Shown: piece by piece, positions 11,306 to 22,698 of the stretch | How positions within the stretch are numbered: position 1 is the first letter of the stretch | Layout: every line of letters begins with the position of its first letter | NCBI GenBank assembly: GCA_964019695.1 | Contig: OZ026520.1 | Span: 90,028,913 to 90,092,912 of the forward strand | DNA from: Loripinus fragilis | Taxonomy: Eukaryota > Mollusca > Bivalvia > Lucinida > Lucinidae | Length of the DNA: 64,000 bases | Direction of reading: 5' to 3' | The notes under the pieces: model-generated | Seen by the model: only the letters and a program-made list of their open reading frames with translations | The model's database searches: none | What the model was told of the DNA's origin: nothing | Made by a program: the position numbers and the translations under genes

Positions 11306-11605
11306 GTGTGCGGATCCAGAGGGGGGGACAGGGGTCCGGACCCCCCTCGAAAATCACAAAAATATAGTTTTTTTTAAGCAATTCTGGTCCCCCTACGATC
11401 CCCTTAAAATCGTAAAGCTACCAAGCCAGCTTACAATTTTGGGCCATAATCGGCACGCCAGCGAAACGCCATTTAAATGGCGTTTCGCTGGCGGACCGAA
11501 GATGGCCCGCTAATTGTGGTTTTTGGATAATTCCTCCCCCATCAAACTAAAAAAACGTTGTCAAGGTTGGACCCCCTGTAACAAAACTTTCTTAATCCGC
11601 GCATG
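11306..11605 (+). mobile_element. GGATCC-ended hairpin MITE, best copy
   Basis: It begins GTGCGGATCCAGAGGGGG and ends TTAATCCGCGCATG. The centre is a perfect 38 bp palindrome at 11456-11493, with centre GCCATTTAAATGGC. Related copies: 10330, 11873, 24085, 40365, 41025, 50110 and 52090. Confidence 0.85.
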
Positions 11606-11724
11606 TAGTGGTTACGGATAAATGATGCATAATTAGGATAATGGGCTTCTACCAGCTAAGGTTAATCGGGAACGGGACTGATTGCCCGGTATCGAGCTCG
11701 GGATCCCTGGTCTGCTAGGTCTAC

Positions 11725-11845
11725 ACCAGATATGCTGAGAGAGAGGGGGGAGAAAGAGAGACATGCAGACAGACAGGCATATACATATAGAGAGACTTAG
11801 ATAGACAGACAGACTGATAGAGAGACAGACAGACAGAGTAATTCA
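11725..11845. repeat. GA/GACA simple repeats
   Basis: Mixed GAGA and AGACAGACAGAC tracts are interrupted by TATA. Confidence 0.85.
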
Positions 11846-11872
11846 ACAGACACACACAAAGGCATAATCCTC

Positions 11873-12145
11873 ATGCATACGCGGATCCAGGGAAGACTGG
11901 GGGTACAGAGCCCCCCCCCCCCGCCAACCCCTGTAAAGTCCCATAGCTATACCCCTAAAATTCAGACTATTTTCACACTAATGCTCTCTAGAGCTACCAA
12001 GGCCATCAAATGGAGTTTCGCTGGCGGGCCAATGACGGCCCGCTCTTGTGATATTTGGATCCTCTCTTCCCTCATCAACTAAAACGGCATGAAATATATA
12101 AAAACAAACGTTGTCAGAGTCAAAATTTTCTGAATCCGAGTCTAC
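11873..12145 (+). mobile_element. GGATCC-ended MITE, worn copy
   Basis: It begins ACGCGGATCCAGG and keeps the half palindrome TGGAGTTTCGCTGGCGGGCC. The second half is reduced. It is nested in the 9990-12686 element. Confidence 0.7.
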
Positions 12146-12175
12146 TAAGAGAGAGAGAGAGAGAGAGAGAGAGCA
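12146..12175. repeat. (GA)n microsatellite
   Basis: About 13 GA units follow ACTAA. Confidence 0.95.
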
Positions 12176-12689
12176 TATGGTGCCCTTGAAACTTTTTCAC
12201 ATAATTTTGACTTCTGCTGAGCGCGTGTACGTTATTGTTATGTGACGTGAAATAAACTTGTGTTCAGCTGATTCGAAACTGGGCCAAAGAGTGACAATGC
12301 TTACACGGCTATCGCGGAACCAAAAACAGAATAAAAGATCCGTTTTTTTTCTTTGATGTGTTTAAATAATGTTGGAAAACATGCTGAAACCGAAAATTTG
12401 ATAATAATGCATTTCAAACGAAAGCAATTTTCGGAAATATGCAGTTAACATATTCTGACACGTGTGAAAATATACCTTCACAAAATGGGTCATGGGGGAA
12501 AATTGTTATTATTTTCACCAAGCAGATGACTTATAGATATTTGCTTTCTCTTACATACAGAGGGATAATTATACAACAAAACCAAACCAAAATATGTATT
12601 TTGAATTTTACCACTGATGTGTAGTTTGCAACTAAACTATGACGTGATTCGGAACTGGGCCAGATTCGAAACTGGGCCATTAACTGTAA

Positions 12690-13205
12690 CGCCTTTTGAC
12701 GCCTTTGAAACAATACATATTTGAAATTGTTACGGAAAAGGGAGCATTTGCTCCTTTGGAACAAATGCTTCATTTTCCAGAATATTTTCAAAAGTATTCA
12801 AAAGTTTACTTAAATTTTTCTTGAATTTTTTCAATATTGTCTAAAAATAAAAAATGAGGTCGTGATCTAAAAATAGCCTATGGAGTAAAAGGTTTCACAA
12901 AAACGCATGTATTTTCCAATTCCTGACCAAAGTGAGGAAGAAGGCAAATATCAACCCTTACTCTTCGGCTGGGTACTGCGACAAAATTTCGTCTGCAGTT
13001 GTCGTCTTCTAGTCCTATTAAAACACCTCAGTAGCATACTGTGTGGATCCAGGTCAGACTGTTCCACTAGAAATAGACTGATGAGGGTTCACAGCCCACA
13101 CTGGTTGCCTTTATGCTGAAATTAGTATGTGAGGTTGGCAACTCAGATGACAGTTTTATATGCATTGTTCGTAGCAGGCTAATTACTAAGAAAATGGTAT
13201 ATAAT
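12690..13205. other. No gene; remnant MITE
   Basis: A small hairpin lies near 12740-12775 (GAGCATTTGCTCC and its inverse). A worn member of the TTA MITE family is at about 13025-13110, recognised by GTGTGGATCCAGGTCAGACTG. No exon was seen. Confidence 0.5.
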
Positions 13206-13208
13206 GTA

Positions 13209-13568
13209 CATAGAGGATCTTACATGTGTGATCCTGTTATATTGAATTTATAAAACGAGTTGGGGAAAAGTGATAAAATGCGAGGCTTGTCGAGCATTTT
13301 TTTTTTGCTTTTTCGCGACGAGTTTAATAAATTCAATAATAGAGGAGCACGAATGCTAGATTCTATTTATCACATGGTATCAAAATTACGTGAAAATCTC
13401 ATTTTTTGGCCTGAAAATGTCAAAATTTTGCCATCTTAAATTTTACGCATCTTTAAAATGGACGTAATAACTTAACGTTACTAAATCTATATTATCACTA
13501 GTATTTTAACGATTTTATTGCACTGTTGCATGGCATTATATCACAGCCAGACGCGACGTCATGTTATA
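13209..13568 (-). mobile_element. H1-family MITE, inverted
   Basis: It begins with ATAGAGGATCTTACATG and ends with CCAGACGCGACGTCATG. The core reads CGAGGCTTGTCGAGC. It has the same two-module structure as 8277-8618. Confidence 0.88.
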
Positions 13569-13574
13569 GATAAA

Positions 13575-13736
13575 GAATACTAGGTGAGTGTCTTTGAATA
13601 TCAAGTTTACCAGGCAAGGCTTTCAGAACGCTTGTTGACATCCCGAGGCTTGCCGAGCGATTCAACATGCGTTCTCAAAGCCGAGCCTGGTAAACTTGAT
13701 ATCAAAAGACACGAATTTATCAGTCACCCCTAATAT
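13575..13736. repeat. Hairpin H2 with GAGGCTTGCCGAGC core
   Basis: The arms contain ATATCAAGTTTACCAGGC and its inverse. The centre contains CGAGGCTTGCCGAGCG. It borders the H1 element directly. Confidence 0.8.
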
Positions 13737-13917
13737 TTACTGAATTGTTTCAACATAACCTAATAAACGTTTCCTATCTCAGGACATGTTACCTTTATAA
13801 GGTCATGATGACTTTGCACTTTTTGAATGACGTCGCTAATGACGCTGAATCAGCACAAAAATAAACGATTACGTCATAATCACTAGTTTGAAGAGTGTTC
13901 ATCAATGGGTAAACTGA

Positions 13918-14068
13918 TAAATAGAATACCAGGTTCGCGACTTTTGATATCAAGTTTACCAGGCTCGGCTTTGAGAACGCAAGCCTCGCGATGTCAACAA
14001 GCCTTGCCTGGTAAGCTTGATATCAAAAGACACTCACCTAGTATTCTCTATTTATTGCGTACCTTTTA
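13918..14068. repeat. Hairpin H2, second copy, inverted
   Basis: It begins ATAAATAGAATACCAGG and ends CCTAGTATTCTCTATTTAT. The arms with GATATCAAGTTTACCAGG match the hairpin at 13575-13736, with sides exchanged. The centre reads GCAAGCCTCGCGATG. Confidence 0.8.
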
Positions 14069-14069
14069 G

Positions 14070-15038
14070 CCCTCAGGCGCGGTAAAAAGTCTTACATATT
14101 TCTGGTTTCATTCTCTGTTTACATGCATCAAAGGCTCTGGCGAGACTATGTGTAACTGTTTTCAAGACTAATTGAGTCATTGTGGCCGTAGCGTTGCTTC
14201 TCATGGTTTGAATCATATGTTTAGCTGTTCACTTGTTACTGATGTTTCAAAGATAGATGAGAATCGTTGTAAACAAACACTGGCGAGTTTATCTTGTTTT
14301 GGGGCGTAGAGGTACAAAAATGTAGTCTCAGTTTACAGTTATATTGAACCTACCACAGAATACTGCATATGCGCTTGGTTTTGAATACGTCATCTTTACC
14401 TGTTTACATGTATAAGAAATATAGAATCGCCTCATTACTAAGCATCTTTGAAACATCAGTACGTTCAATATTCCAAGGCAGACCCACTTTAACTATTTGT
14501 TTACTTATGTCGTCTGCTGATTACCTTTGCAAACGGTTTGGACACATATCAGGCTGACATTTTGTGGATGCTATTCCTGAAAGATGTTTTCGACAAAAAG
14601 ATGATTTTGAAAAAAAATGCAAATCTGCAAACAGCAAGATAAATTTAATCCACTTACTGTAAAGAAACCTACCTTTCTTGTGAGAGGTTGCGTTCGTGCG
14701 ATTTTGTTTGTGTGACTATGCCACGTGCTAAGAAATATCAGGCGAATTTTGAGTGATATTCTAGTTGTAATTCGAAATGGCCTAGTAAGCATTGCAGGTC
14801 CTTTCACCACATGTACATTTCATCCTGCACGCGACGAAAGCCATGAAACAGGCCATGTTCCACTTGCCATAGAGAGTTGGACAAACTACGCATAATAAAT
14901 GTATTTTTAAACATGTTAAATATGTTTTTGAATTCGAATACGTATTAATAAATATTCTTCATTCACTCATTTACTTGTTGATTTTGCTTTTTTATATGTT
15001 CTCCATCCAAGCGTTAAAACAAGAATAGATCTGTATTC
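14070..15038. other. No gene seen
   Basis: AT-rich sequence with no supported exon or repeat family. Several short open frames have no splice support. Confidence 0.45.
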
Positions 15039-15039
15039 A

Positions 15040-15068
15040 GGGAGCACAATAAGTATCCATAGGAATCC
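15040..15068 (+). repeat. 29 bp inverted repeat, left partner
   Basis: GGGAGCACAATAAGTATCC and the ten bases after it match the inverse of 19372-19400 with three mismatches. The pair brackets the calmodulin exon. No clear target duplication was found. Confidence 0.55.
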
Positions 15069-15129
15069 TCATTTGTGGATCATTTATGTTATTTCTTTCT
15101 TGTTTGTGTAATACTTTCGTGCGCGTCTG

Positions 15130-15265
15130 TTCATTAATGCCTTGTAGTCACCTGCTAGGAAAGGGCTGATCTCTTGACTCTCGTTTGTGATGTTTTCACT
15201 CTCCTATTGGTAGCCTGGGTCAGGTGTGGTGCTTGATTGTATCGATTCCTGATTTTTCCCCCTTT
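15130..15265 (+). mobile_element. Retroelement 3' end fragment
   Basis: It shares the blocks GGTCAGGTGTGGTGCTTGAT and TGACTCTCGTTTGTGATGTT with 21660-21830 and 44590-44750. Confidence 0.7.
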
Positions 15266-16640
15266 TACGCTTCGTATACACAACTTAGTGCTAAATCGTA
15301 GAAAATGTTGTCTAACAAAAAGGTCAACGCATCACATTCATTTTGACAAGAACATGTGTGATAATTTATCATGTTTTCAAATGACTATTAAGATATATTT
15401 TTTGAAGGGAGCAATTTATTTTTAACATTGCGATTTTTAAATATAGATCTATATTATTCGCTTTGCTAAGTAGTTATGCGTTAGTATCTATAAAATTGAT
15501 AAAGCAGCAACTTGATAGAGCTAATGTGTAGTTTGTTTCAGTAAAAAAATTTTTTTAGAAAAGCTTAAGATTGACTTAGAGCCTAATACTGAGGCCACTG
15601 AATTAAACTTGTGCTTGTGTGATGTATGATACTAAAATATTCGCAAATAGTTAATATTGATGCCTATCTTAGCTGATTCTGCCAGTAGTATTTGAGAATT
15701 TCTCAGGCCTAATGTAGTTACATTCATTTGCAATTTAGTAACGGTTTGCATTTTACAGCAGACATTCCTGATTTAGTATGTTAATATGCCCTTCTGATAT
15801 GCAGTTTTTACATTGGATTGCCAGGTTTAAAGTACATCAACTGGCACATTATATGGAATAGAAAAAAGCAGTATATCGAAGACAAATCAATTTGCCTTTA
15901 TAGGTAAATACAAAGTACATTTGTATGGACCCATTTGGAATTAAAAAGAGTACAGAATCGGGAGGAACTAGTTTAGACTTAGATGTCCATTGTCTGTATG
16001 TAGTGTAAATATATAACGTACATAACACAATGAAGTGACCAAATCGACTTTCGAAAATGAGCGCTGCAAGTTTGGGTGTAATGTAAATATGTAACGTACA
16101 TAAAACAATGAAGGGTCCAAATCAACTTAAAAAAAGAACGCTGCAATACATGATGAATTTGAAATGAACCAAGTAAACTTAATTCCAACATCAGTGAGAT
16201 AGATGTATGTAGAAGTATATCTATATTTATTGATTGTAAAAACAAATGTCTACTAAATAAAAATGGATGGGATACCTTGTATGCAGCCTATCCACGTATA
16301 GCAAATATGGCAAGTTTTATATATTCGTGGGAAAAAACAGTGTCTGATGCTCTCTGGGTTATATTTTTGGGTCAAAAAACACAATGTATGTGATTGAAAA
16401 TTAGTCATTTTATGAAAACATGCATTTTCAATACATTTCCCATAATGGCACATTTTAAGTGAACAGTACAACGCTATATGCCGTCAAAAAGAGACCAGGT
16501 CATCTAGAATTTGAGAGCAGAACATTTTTCCTGGCTTATGGGATACTAAAATGATTTTTAGCTTAGTTTTTAATTTCATCATTATATTACGAAAACCGAC
16601 CTCACATGGAAATAATCCAAAAATAAACTGAAAATTCTAA
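15266..16640. other. No gene seen; local duplication
   Basis: This is AT-rich sequence beyond the 3' end of calmodulin. A short direct repeat near 16000-16130 contains TGTAAATATRTAACGTACAT twice. No exon was recognised. Confidence 0.5.
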
Positions 16641-16664
16641 GCATACAAACAAATTTGATAAAGG

Positions 16665-16670
16665 TTTATT
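16665..16670 (-). promoter_or_regulatory. Calmodulin poly(A) signal
   Basis: AATAAA on the minus strand, about 110 bases after the calmodulin stop codon, is followed by a T-rich stretch. It is the natural poly(A) signal for that transcript. Confidence 0.75.
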
Positions 16671-16779
16671 AATCGAAAACACATCATTCAGTTCTATCCT
16701 TGCAAAGTCGAATTTACACAATGGTAATGATCATATAGACTGGTAAATAATGGCTGTTAATGTCTATTTAGCCTTTTAC

Positions 16780-17241
<462 letters not shown>

Positions 17242-17250
17242 TTAAATATA

Positions 17251-17580
17251 GATAGAGGATCTTACATGGGTGTTCAGGATTAATTGATTTTATTCAACGA
17301 GTTGGGATAAGAGATAAAATGCGAGGCTTGCTGAGCATTTTATCTCTTTCGAAACGAGTTTGATAAATTCAATGAACCAAGAACCAAAAATTACTGTTAG
17401 ATTCTATTTATCATATGACATCATTTTTTTCTAAATATCCTTTCAGGCGTAAAAAGCCATTATGTACGCAACGTTGTTATGCACGTCATAACGTTACCAA
17501 AAGAACTGTAAATCACTAGTTGTTTATTGGTTTCATTGCTTGACGTTATTTCACTTCCAGACGCAACGTCATATGATAAT
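17251..17580 (-). mobile_element. H1-family MITE, inverted
   Basis: It begins GATAGAGGATCTTACATG and ends CCAGACGCAACGTCATATG. The core reads CGAGGCTTGCTGAGC. It sits 25 bases inside the calmodulin first intron, close to the acceptor. Confidence 0.88.
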
Positions 17581-17660
17581 TTTTAAACATATTATGTAAC
17601 AACAATTTTTTTTTCCCATATCCATCAATACTATTTCGTTTGGACGGTCCTTTTAGAATT

Positions 17661-17855
17661 AGGAGCGCAGTGGCTCAGTGGTAGAGTGCTTGATTCGAGA
17701 CCGAAAGGCCGCCGGTTCGAGCCTCATCGGCGTCACTGCGTTGTGTCCTTGAGCAAGAACATTAATCCTAGCTTAGTACTGGTTTAACCCAGGAAGACCC
17801 GTCCCTTTATAACTGGGAGATTGTTGATGGGACGGAAAAAATCAAATCAAACAAA
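17661..17855 (+). mobile_element. Full-length tRNA-derived SINE with 13 bp TSD
   Basis: The A box is TGGCTCAGTGGTAGAGTGC and the B box is GGTTCGAGCC. The tRNA-unrelated body contains TTAGTACTGGTTTAACCCAG and GAAGACCCGTCCC. The tail is AATCAAATCAAACAAA. TCCTTTTAGAATT is repeated exactly at 17648-17660 and 17856-17868 as a target duplication. It is antisense in the calmodulin intron. Other copies are at 56735, 62316, 50433 (5' truncated) and 7191 (worn). Confidence 0.95.
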
Positions 17856-18032
17856 TCCTTTTAGAATTTCGAACCTAAAGAGTGTGTCTCTATCAATTAT
17901 TTGTAACTTCTGATGGATACCCCCTGGAAGCTGATAGAATTAATAAAGAAATGTCCATACTGTATTTAAGGGGACACAGATAGACACAGAAATTGTTAAA
18001 TTATGATGATATGTCATGGCCATTTGTTTTTA

Positions 18033-18120
18033 GCTCACTTGAGCCGAAGGCTCATGAGTGAGCTAATAAGTATACCAGTCAATCCAGCGTCCATCCGTCG
18101 TCTGTCCGTCCGAGTGAACA
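18033..18120. repeat. AGCTCACTTGAGC hairpin with GTCCGTC run
   Basis: TAGCTCACTTGAGCCGAAGG is followed by CTCATGAGTGAGCTAA and then a GTCCGTCCG tract. This is a dispersed hairpin repeat of a kind common in molluscs. Confidence 0.7.
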
Positions 18121-18168
18121 AATGATAGCGAATGTTTTGTGTTTAATTCCAACTATCAAGAATTTCTA

Positions 18169-19045
18169 GCGATAAGGCGGGCTATTTCCCTAAATAAGAC
18201 ATTTGCTTTATTTTGTTGAAATAACGACTGGAGACACTAGGCACACTCAACAAATACATATAGACGAGGCGTCCGCTAGTTCGTATATTTAAAACGGGTT
18301 TTCCTAAATGCATGTAATATATCTTCTTCTTTTTGAATGAGAATTTATTTTGATCATCAACTGTGCTCGCTATACAATAACATATGTGGGAAATAGACCG
18401 TTAAACTAAGGTAAACAATCGTCCTACATTTATCACGATATAGTATATTATATATATTTATAGAGTTGATTTACAATAAAAACGACCATCTTGCAAAGTG
18501 GTCTATTTTTGTCAGCTGATTGATGTCTTCTATCTCTTATACAACCCCTTTGCCTCTAGACCCACGACGCCCTTTGCACATGTTGTATATTCATATAATG
18601 ACGTTCAATTGTACAAAGGGCATCTTGGGTCTAGGGGGGAAAGCATTTAAAAACAAACTGAAAGACACCAGTTTCATCTTTTCAATGACAAACATAACAA
18701 TTTTAGTATATTTAGAACGCATGCGCAGAATGAATACTGCAAAGTTTTGGAAACGAAGGACATTTATATCCTAAATAATTAAGTACTTTTACTTCTTGAA
18801 ACCCTATAATTGATTAACTAAAATTCTGGCCTAAATGACACCCAGAAAAAAGACGTTAAATGAGGGGTGGGAGTAGAAAGTGCAAGATTTCAAGGCTCTG
18901 TAAATGATGAATCGCTTTGAAACGTATTTTGATACAAACTATACATATTATACTACCCAAACAGACGAATTTTAAAATCATTAGGGCTATTTGAAAATTT
19001 AGCTTTTGTAATTATGTCAACTAGGGAAAATATACGCCTTATCGC
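18169..19045. mobile_element. 877 bp TIR element, TA duplication
   Basis: The inverted ends are GCGATAAGGCG..TATTTTCCC (18169 on) and its inverse ending at 19045. TA is present at 18167-18168 and 19046-19047. Inside, 18556-18641 holds a hairpin with CTAGACCCACGACGCCC paired to GGGCATCTTGGGTCTAG. No transposase is left. It probably lies in the calmodulin first intron. Confidence 0.78.
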
Positions 19046-19371
19046 TAGAGCTTCTTTACTTTATCCTGTTGAAAGTATTAACCTTTAATCTGTGATTTTA
19101 GAAAACTGTCCCTCTAGCGTTAAATGCATCACTGGCATATACCAGTTGCTTGTACAGCACAACGACTTAAATGGTAATTCAATGATAAAGGCTTAAGATC
19201 CTTCCATAGAGAAGGCTCTCCTTACCTCACATGTAACGACAGAAACACGTTTTTTACATCGAAAAAGCCTAATAATATCATGCATGTCTTGTCAAAATGT
19301 ATGTGATGCACTGACCTTTTAGTTGGACAGCATTTTTTTCGATTTGGCAATAAGTTGTATAGACAAGTAGT

Positions 19372-19400
19372 TGGATTCCAATGGACACTTATTGTGCTCC
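19372..19400 (-). repeat. 29 bp inverted repeat, right partner
   Basis: The inverse of this block matches 15040-15068 at 26 of 29 positions. Together they could be ends of a 4.36 kb unit that contains the calmodulin exon. Confidence 0.5.
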
Positions 19401-19942
19401 CTTGGTTGTCGATTTATTCTTGTAGTCTTATGAGGAGGACTTTGTGGTGTCTCTTCCTGATGGTAAGTAGGCTGATATTATTGGTGCTTCACTGCTTTTA
19501 ACACTACATCCAGATCTTTAGATGACAGTTTAAACATAAATAATGTTGTTGTTTTTGCGACAATATGGTAAGTCAAATATACCCATCAAAACTCCAACTT
19601 AGTAAATCTTATACATCTGATAACAAAGCCTCGTTATTATACTTGCATTTGTCCATTTCTAATGATATTGTCTCGACCTAAATTTATGATAACGTGAAGA
19701 TTTTAATTTTGAAATGGTCAATCTCCCATTTTTAGATGGTGATTTTCCTCGCTCTACATCCTATGGAGTCTATATCTCTCAACTCATCCGATTTGTCAGA
19801 GCATCTAGCCATGCTGCTGACTCCAACACTCTCGATAAAATGTTAACTCAGAAACATCCTAAACAAAGCTATCAGTATCATAAACTTCGCAAACATTTTC
19901 TAAATTTTATCGCCGATACCATGATTTGATATCTTAATTCTA

Positions 19943-21015
19943 TACTATTGCCATAAAGTTAAGCATATTCCATTTGATAACGCCACTTAAGTTTTAGAAA
20001 CGGTAAGCCGCGACAGTTGTAATTTCTTCAAAATTTTCTCTTTGGAGCATACACTTTAAGGATCTGGTGCAAAAAGTCACGAAATGGCACATTATAATCC
20101 ATTACTTCCGGTTTATGTTGTGTATAGCCTTCACACTGTCCAATAACAACTTGGCACATTTTCATCACTGTGTACATGCGTTCAAGACATGAAATCCTGT
20201 CCCACACATGCAGTAGAGTCTAGCAAAATTCACAATGGTTTCGACACGGCTGGTTCCGGGTTTAAAACATGTCAGCCGAGCTTGTCCCACACATGCTCGA
20301 TAGGGTTCAAGTCCGGCAAAAAGCTCCGCCGTGGAAGACTAGCAATGTTTTGTTGATTTTTGTTTTCCTCCATGATGCGAGCAAAGTGAGGTCTTGCAAT
20401 GTCATCTCGGAGCACCATGTTCTGGCCATCTAGCGAGTCCAAGGGTGACCTAACACCAGATTCCAGGATTTCGTCCTGGTACTTTTGAGCCTTCAAAGTC
20501 CCAGTAACCACCTTTAGCTGTATCAGGTGGTCGTCAGATAATGCACCATGTACCATAATGCTTCAGTAACAATTCCTTGCACTCAAGTATCAACGTAGAC
20601 CGTTTCCTTTTTGTAATACTGCCAATCTCTCTATGTTCTTTCATAGGTCTGTTTACAACACTGAGACACGTTTAATACCCTTGCAATGTCATCTTGTTTC
20701 ATACCAGCGTTCCTAATGGCAATTTACACATTCTGTCCTCTTACTTCTTTGTAGATTTATCCAACATTAAAACGCATTTTAAGGCTAATTCATGACTCAA
20801 CAGCAAAAGAAATTCATTCTTGCATATCAATTCCTGGACAGTTCTGTAACGTAAGCTTCCCGTTCATGGATAAAAATGAATGAAACTAGTCGAACTTATC
20901 CTTTGGTAGTCAAATACTAGTGTACATGTCGAATAAAACCCCAAACTCAAATTATTTTACATTACTTCGAAAATCGGGATCGTATAAAAATATGCTTAAC
21001 TTTATGGCAATAGTA
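19943..21015 (-). mobile_element. Tc1/mariner-like element, 1073 bp
   Basis: The ends are TACTATTGCCATAAAGTTAA (19943 on) and its inverse, finishing at 21015. TA flanks it at 19941-19942 and 21016-21017. It carries a damaged transposase on the minus strand. Removing it and one TA rejoins the host retroelement frame, with the codon junction TTC|TATGTT. Confidence 0.9.
20272..20556 (-). pseudogene. Tc1-like transposase, C-terminal fragment
   Basis: The frame keeps a DDIARPHFARI motif, which contains the second catalytic Asp region of Tc1 DDE transposases. It also keeps DLNPIEHVWDKLG, the classic block around the third catalytic residue. Only about 94 residues are open; the intact family is about 340. 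Upstream sequence toward 20900 has no continuous frame. It is therefore a non-functional fragment inside a TIR element. Confidence 0.85.
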
Positions 21016-21289
21016 TATGTTGGACTTAAATCTCCCTTGCGCCAAGGACTTTCGGAACCTAAGTCATATGGTGACTAAGTGTATTATTAGGTTGAAGAAG
21101 ATTGTTGGCTCTTGTAATTTCTCAGCACATTTTATTAAAATGATTTCTCATTATAAAAATATTGGCTATAACATTAATGTATTGCAACAGACTGTCTGCT
21201 TGGTGGTCAACCCAATCACGGTTGGCAACTTTGCTTTTCTCTTTAATTAAACGCTGGTGGATTTGACTTTAAACTCTGAGACGGTCCCA

Positions 21290-21840
21290 ACTTAATGACT
21301 TATCTATAGATGAGATGTTTGGGGCCTGATGCTTTGGCTGTTGTCAGGCCCACTGGGATTATTTTGCTCCTGTATTCAATTTTATGTACTGTTGAGTCCT
21401 TAACTGTGTTTTATCTCCTTTTTAAATCTTGATGTATATGTTCTAGGAGTTAATTCATGGATAAATTAGGGGGGTCTTTTATGCAAATCAAACGTCTATG
21501 TGTCTAGATCCACATCTGAACTAAGGATGAGGTTAGCGCTGTGAAACAAGTTTAAGCCCTCCAGTAAAAAAAATATTTTTACTGACCGTTCCAAGGCGAT
21601 GCTTCTTTTGTGGACCATTTTTGTTATATATTTTTCGTGTTTGTCATGTGTTCTTGTCTGTTCACTGTAGCCTTGTGGTCACCACCTCGGAAAGGCCTGA
21701 CCTCTTGACTCTCTTGTTTGTAATGTTTATTGTGCTTTTGTCACTTTCACATGTGGTGTCCTGGGTCAGGTGTGGTGCTTGGTTGTATTGATTCCTGGTC
21801 TTTGCCTTCTATCTTACTTATGTGTGCCTCCATGTATTGG
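21290..21840 (+). mobile_element. Retroelement 3' untranslated region
   Basis: It directly follows the polyprotein remnant. Blocks GATGCTTTGGCTGTTGTCAG, TTTAAGCCCTCCAGTAAA and GGTCAGGTGTGGTGCTTGG recur at 44265-44750. In inverse they recur at 5940-6300. This links the stand-alone fragments to one retroelement family. Confidence 0.75.
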
Positions 21841-22109
21841 CAGAAGAGCATCTGTAGTATTTTTTATTTATTTATATACATTTATGGCACTTCTCTTGAT
21901 CTTATAAGTATTCACTGCTCTCTGTGCATGCAATGTATTATTCAATATGAAGTCATCGAACGAAGACCATGTGTGGTTCTTACATTCAAAATGTGGTTAT
22001 GAAATTCGATTAACTTTAAGAAAATTGTCAAAGATAAGATAACAATCATATATCCCATGCTGAAACAAAAACGAGGTGCGCATTAAACTTAAGGTTTACA
22101 GACACACGT

Positions 22110-22690
22110 CATGGCAAATGCGTGTACCTTCGAATATTGACCTAATTTGTGGACTCGTTTTAACTTTCTTATGTTGGTTTACTATCAGTCTCCGACGATA
22201 CTGATAATTCATAAAGTCAGTTCATCTACGTTTGCCTAAAACGATTTTATCCTTAGATACAGCTGTTGTCATGGCAGTAAGGGCCGGTCAAAACTTGTGA
22301 TTATAGCTGATAGGTGCATGGCCATTCATTCAAGGGCTTTGAATACCCAAATCATATGAGAAAGTTCGCCATATCTTTAGGACATATTGGCCTACGGATT
22401 AACATTGAGAAGCAATACAAATGAAATGCTGAGACTGCTCAGTTGTGATGTATCCAACATGCACAGTCTGCTTGATAGGTCAGTGCATTGAGGGCATGGC
22501 TGTTTTGGGATAGTTTTCCGGTCGCTCCTTCAAGTTACATTAAACATGTCAAAGCATTGTATAGACAAAGAATATATTATTGTTTGTTACATGTTTCAGG
22601 CATACCGCATCGCTGGTTACAGAGATATCACACCAGGATCAGAACTTTAAGCTCATCCCTCGTACATATATGCAAGAGATGGCTACAATA
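22110..22690 (+). repeat. About 570 bp inverted repeat, left partner
   Basis: It matches the inverse of 29557-30145 with moderate divergence. Shared blocks include AATATTGACCTAATTTGTGG, AGACTGTGCA..CTTGATA and CGGTCGCTCCTTCAAG. The pair brackets about 6.9 kb that includes the foldback element. The frames in each copy are not intact. Confidence 0.7.
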
Positions 22691-22698
22691 GTTTCAAT

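Larger units (their letters stand above)
9990..12686. mobile_element. 2.7 kb TIR transposon with TA duplication
   Basis: CAGTTAATGGCCCAGTTCCG at 9990 is matched in inverted form at the right end, which finishes at 12686. TA flanks it at 9988-9989 and 12687-12688. The block GATTCGRAACTGGGCCA is repeated three times at the right end (12271, 12645 and 12663), giving compound ends. No transposase frame remains. Several younger MITEs and microsatellites are nested inside. The TA target and CAG-starting ends suggest a Tc1/mariner-like or related superfamily, which is inference. Confidence 0.85.
19618..21250 (+). pseudogene. Retroelement polyprotein remnant, split by Tc1-like element
   Basis: Coding fragments lie at about 19618-19940 and 21018-21250. 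The first reads VNLPFLDGDFPRSTSYGV then YISQLIRFVRASSH and HPKQSYQYHKLRKHFL. The second reads NVLQQTVCLVVNPITV. These motifs recur in reverse-transcriptase polyproteins that are frequent in mollusc genomes, C-terminal to the RT domain; the exact clade is not settled here. There are frameshifts near 19690 and 19905 and several stops, so it is dead. The fragments are consecutive in the parent protein and were separated by the insertion at 19943-21015. A second, shorter copy of the same 3' region is at 44115-44250. Confidence 0.75.
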
